Part shown: piece after piece, positions 55,761 through 56,200 of the stretch | Position numbering within the stretch: position 1 is the stretch's first letter | Layout of the letters: each line of letters starts with the position of its first letter | Assembly: GCA_903904855.1 (NCBI GenBank) | Contig: CAIVEH010000257.1 | Span: forward strand, 1 to 56,200 | Origin: an uncultured Bacteroidota bacterium | Lineage (GTDB): Bacteria > Bacteroidota > Bacteroidia > Chitinophagales > Chitinophagaceae | Length of the DNA: 56,200 nt | Direction: 5' to 3' | Made by a program: the position numbers and the translations under genes | Notes under the pieces: model-generated | Told to the model about the DNA's origin: nothing | The model's input: the letters and a program-made list of their open reading frames with translations, nothing else | The model's database searches: none

Positions 55761-56200
55761 GATGTAAATTTACAACAAAAAATAGAAAAACTATTATACA
55801 TATCGAATTGCATAATTCGCATAGTAGATAACAGGCCCCTAACTGGGAAATTGTAATCCGGAAATAGGCTGCTAAACACAGTAGGGTATACTAATCAATT
55901 CAATCTCTAACTAAAGAATTCTGATAGCTCCAACGGAGCGAAATATAATAGCCGGGGGTAAAGCCCCCGGTGTCATATTCCCTCAACCCTAAGCGCTGGC
56001 CGAGTGTCGCCTTGGCGCAAGGGGCGGAATATTTATTGAAACTAATAGGCTAATCAAAGCAATGCCATATGTCAGAATCTTAGCAAGTCGGTAATCCACT
56101 TTGATAAATTGAAATTTTTGTTCCTGGGATTTTTCTCCTTTTTAGCTTCAGTGGAGATAATGTCTTTGGAGAATTAGTTTATATAAAGACTTCGGAACAA
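55761..56200. other. Right-end gap with a hairpin-rich repeat
   Basis: No gene is supported. The stretch carries the repeat listed at 55921-56033. An AT-rich region lies on either side. Confidence 0.5.
55921..56033. repeat. REP-like structured intergenic repeat
   Basis: It contains GCTCC-aac-GGAGC (55927-55939) and CCGGGGG-taaag-CCCCCGG (55952-55970), then further GC-rich inverted segments (GCGCTGGCCGAGTGTCGCC). I recall very similar arrangements (AACGGAGCGAAATAT...GGGGGTAAAGCCCCC) in other Bacteroidota genomes, so it is probably a dispersed element. Confidence 0.6.

Overview
The window comes from a Bacteroidota chromosome, most likely a Chitinophagaceae-like or Sphingobacteriia-like lineage. 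The evidence is the type IX secretion components PorU, PorV and PorQ, many secreted proteins with C-terminal T9SS sorting domains (CTDs), a fused SecDF, a fused LpxC/FabZ, a TonB receptor with a carboxypeptidase-like N-terminal domain, and TAnnTTTG -7 boxes ahead of several genes. No rRNA, tRNA, CRISPR array, intact insertion sequence or prophage was found. Gene content is mostly core and envelope functions, with small accessory patches.

Layout. 1-7203: the 3' end of a CTD-bearing gene, a GT-C-type membrane glycosyltransferase, then porU and porV. 7541-12189: a secreted PIG-L deacetylase, an orphan paaD-like gene, a small two-helix membrane protein with a possible pore loop, a CTD protein and a small beta-barrel. 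12495-17512: fbp, then a compact signalling operon (soluble protein, seven-helix membrane protein, histidine kinase, LuxR-type response regulator) and a membrane protein. 17577-21323: a large SNF2 helicase with two SWIM zinc fingers. 21324-22235: a gene-poor stretch with a frameshifted small gene. 22236-28679: an SBBP-type CTD protein, an L,D-transpeptidase lipoprotein, dxs and a very small protein-kinase-like protein. 28716-33017: a metal-homeostasis locus in which a Fur/Zur-type regulator, a His-rich exported protein and a TonB receptor are divergent from merC and tsaE. 33164-40888: three CTD proteins, the last two tandem paralogues. 40937-42054: a toxin-antitoxin locus whose ParE-like toxin is broken by a 19-bp tandem duplication, plus a repeat-rich gap. 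42055-49383: ruvB, porQ, a lipoprotein, fabI and secDF. 49565-54996: a small membrane protein, an HD phosphohydrolase, then lpxD, lpxC/fabZ and lpxA with overlapping ends. 55121-55760: a HicBA-like pair. The right end holds a hairpin-rich intergenic repeat.

How the genes work together. SecDF supports export of signal-peptide proteins across the inner membrane. PorU and PorV, with PorQ nearby, form part of the machinery that processes and anchors CTD cargo at the surface, and at least six cargo-type proteins are present. LpxD, LpxC/FabZ, LpxA and FabI supply lipid A and acyl chains. The metal locus carries two near-identical palindromes overlapping a predicted promoter, which suggests direct repression by the adjacent Fur-family protein.

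The most notable items are the mutated ParE toxin, the paired operators at the fur/merC divergence, the split seven-helix two-component operon, CTD-coding segments that are far more alike between neighbours than the rest of their genes, and several short partial-duplication scars (the ruvB 3' end, the HD-gene 5' end and the start of a third CTD paralogue).
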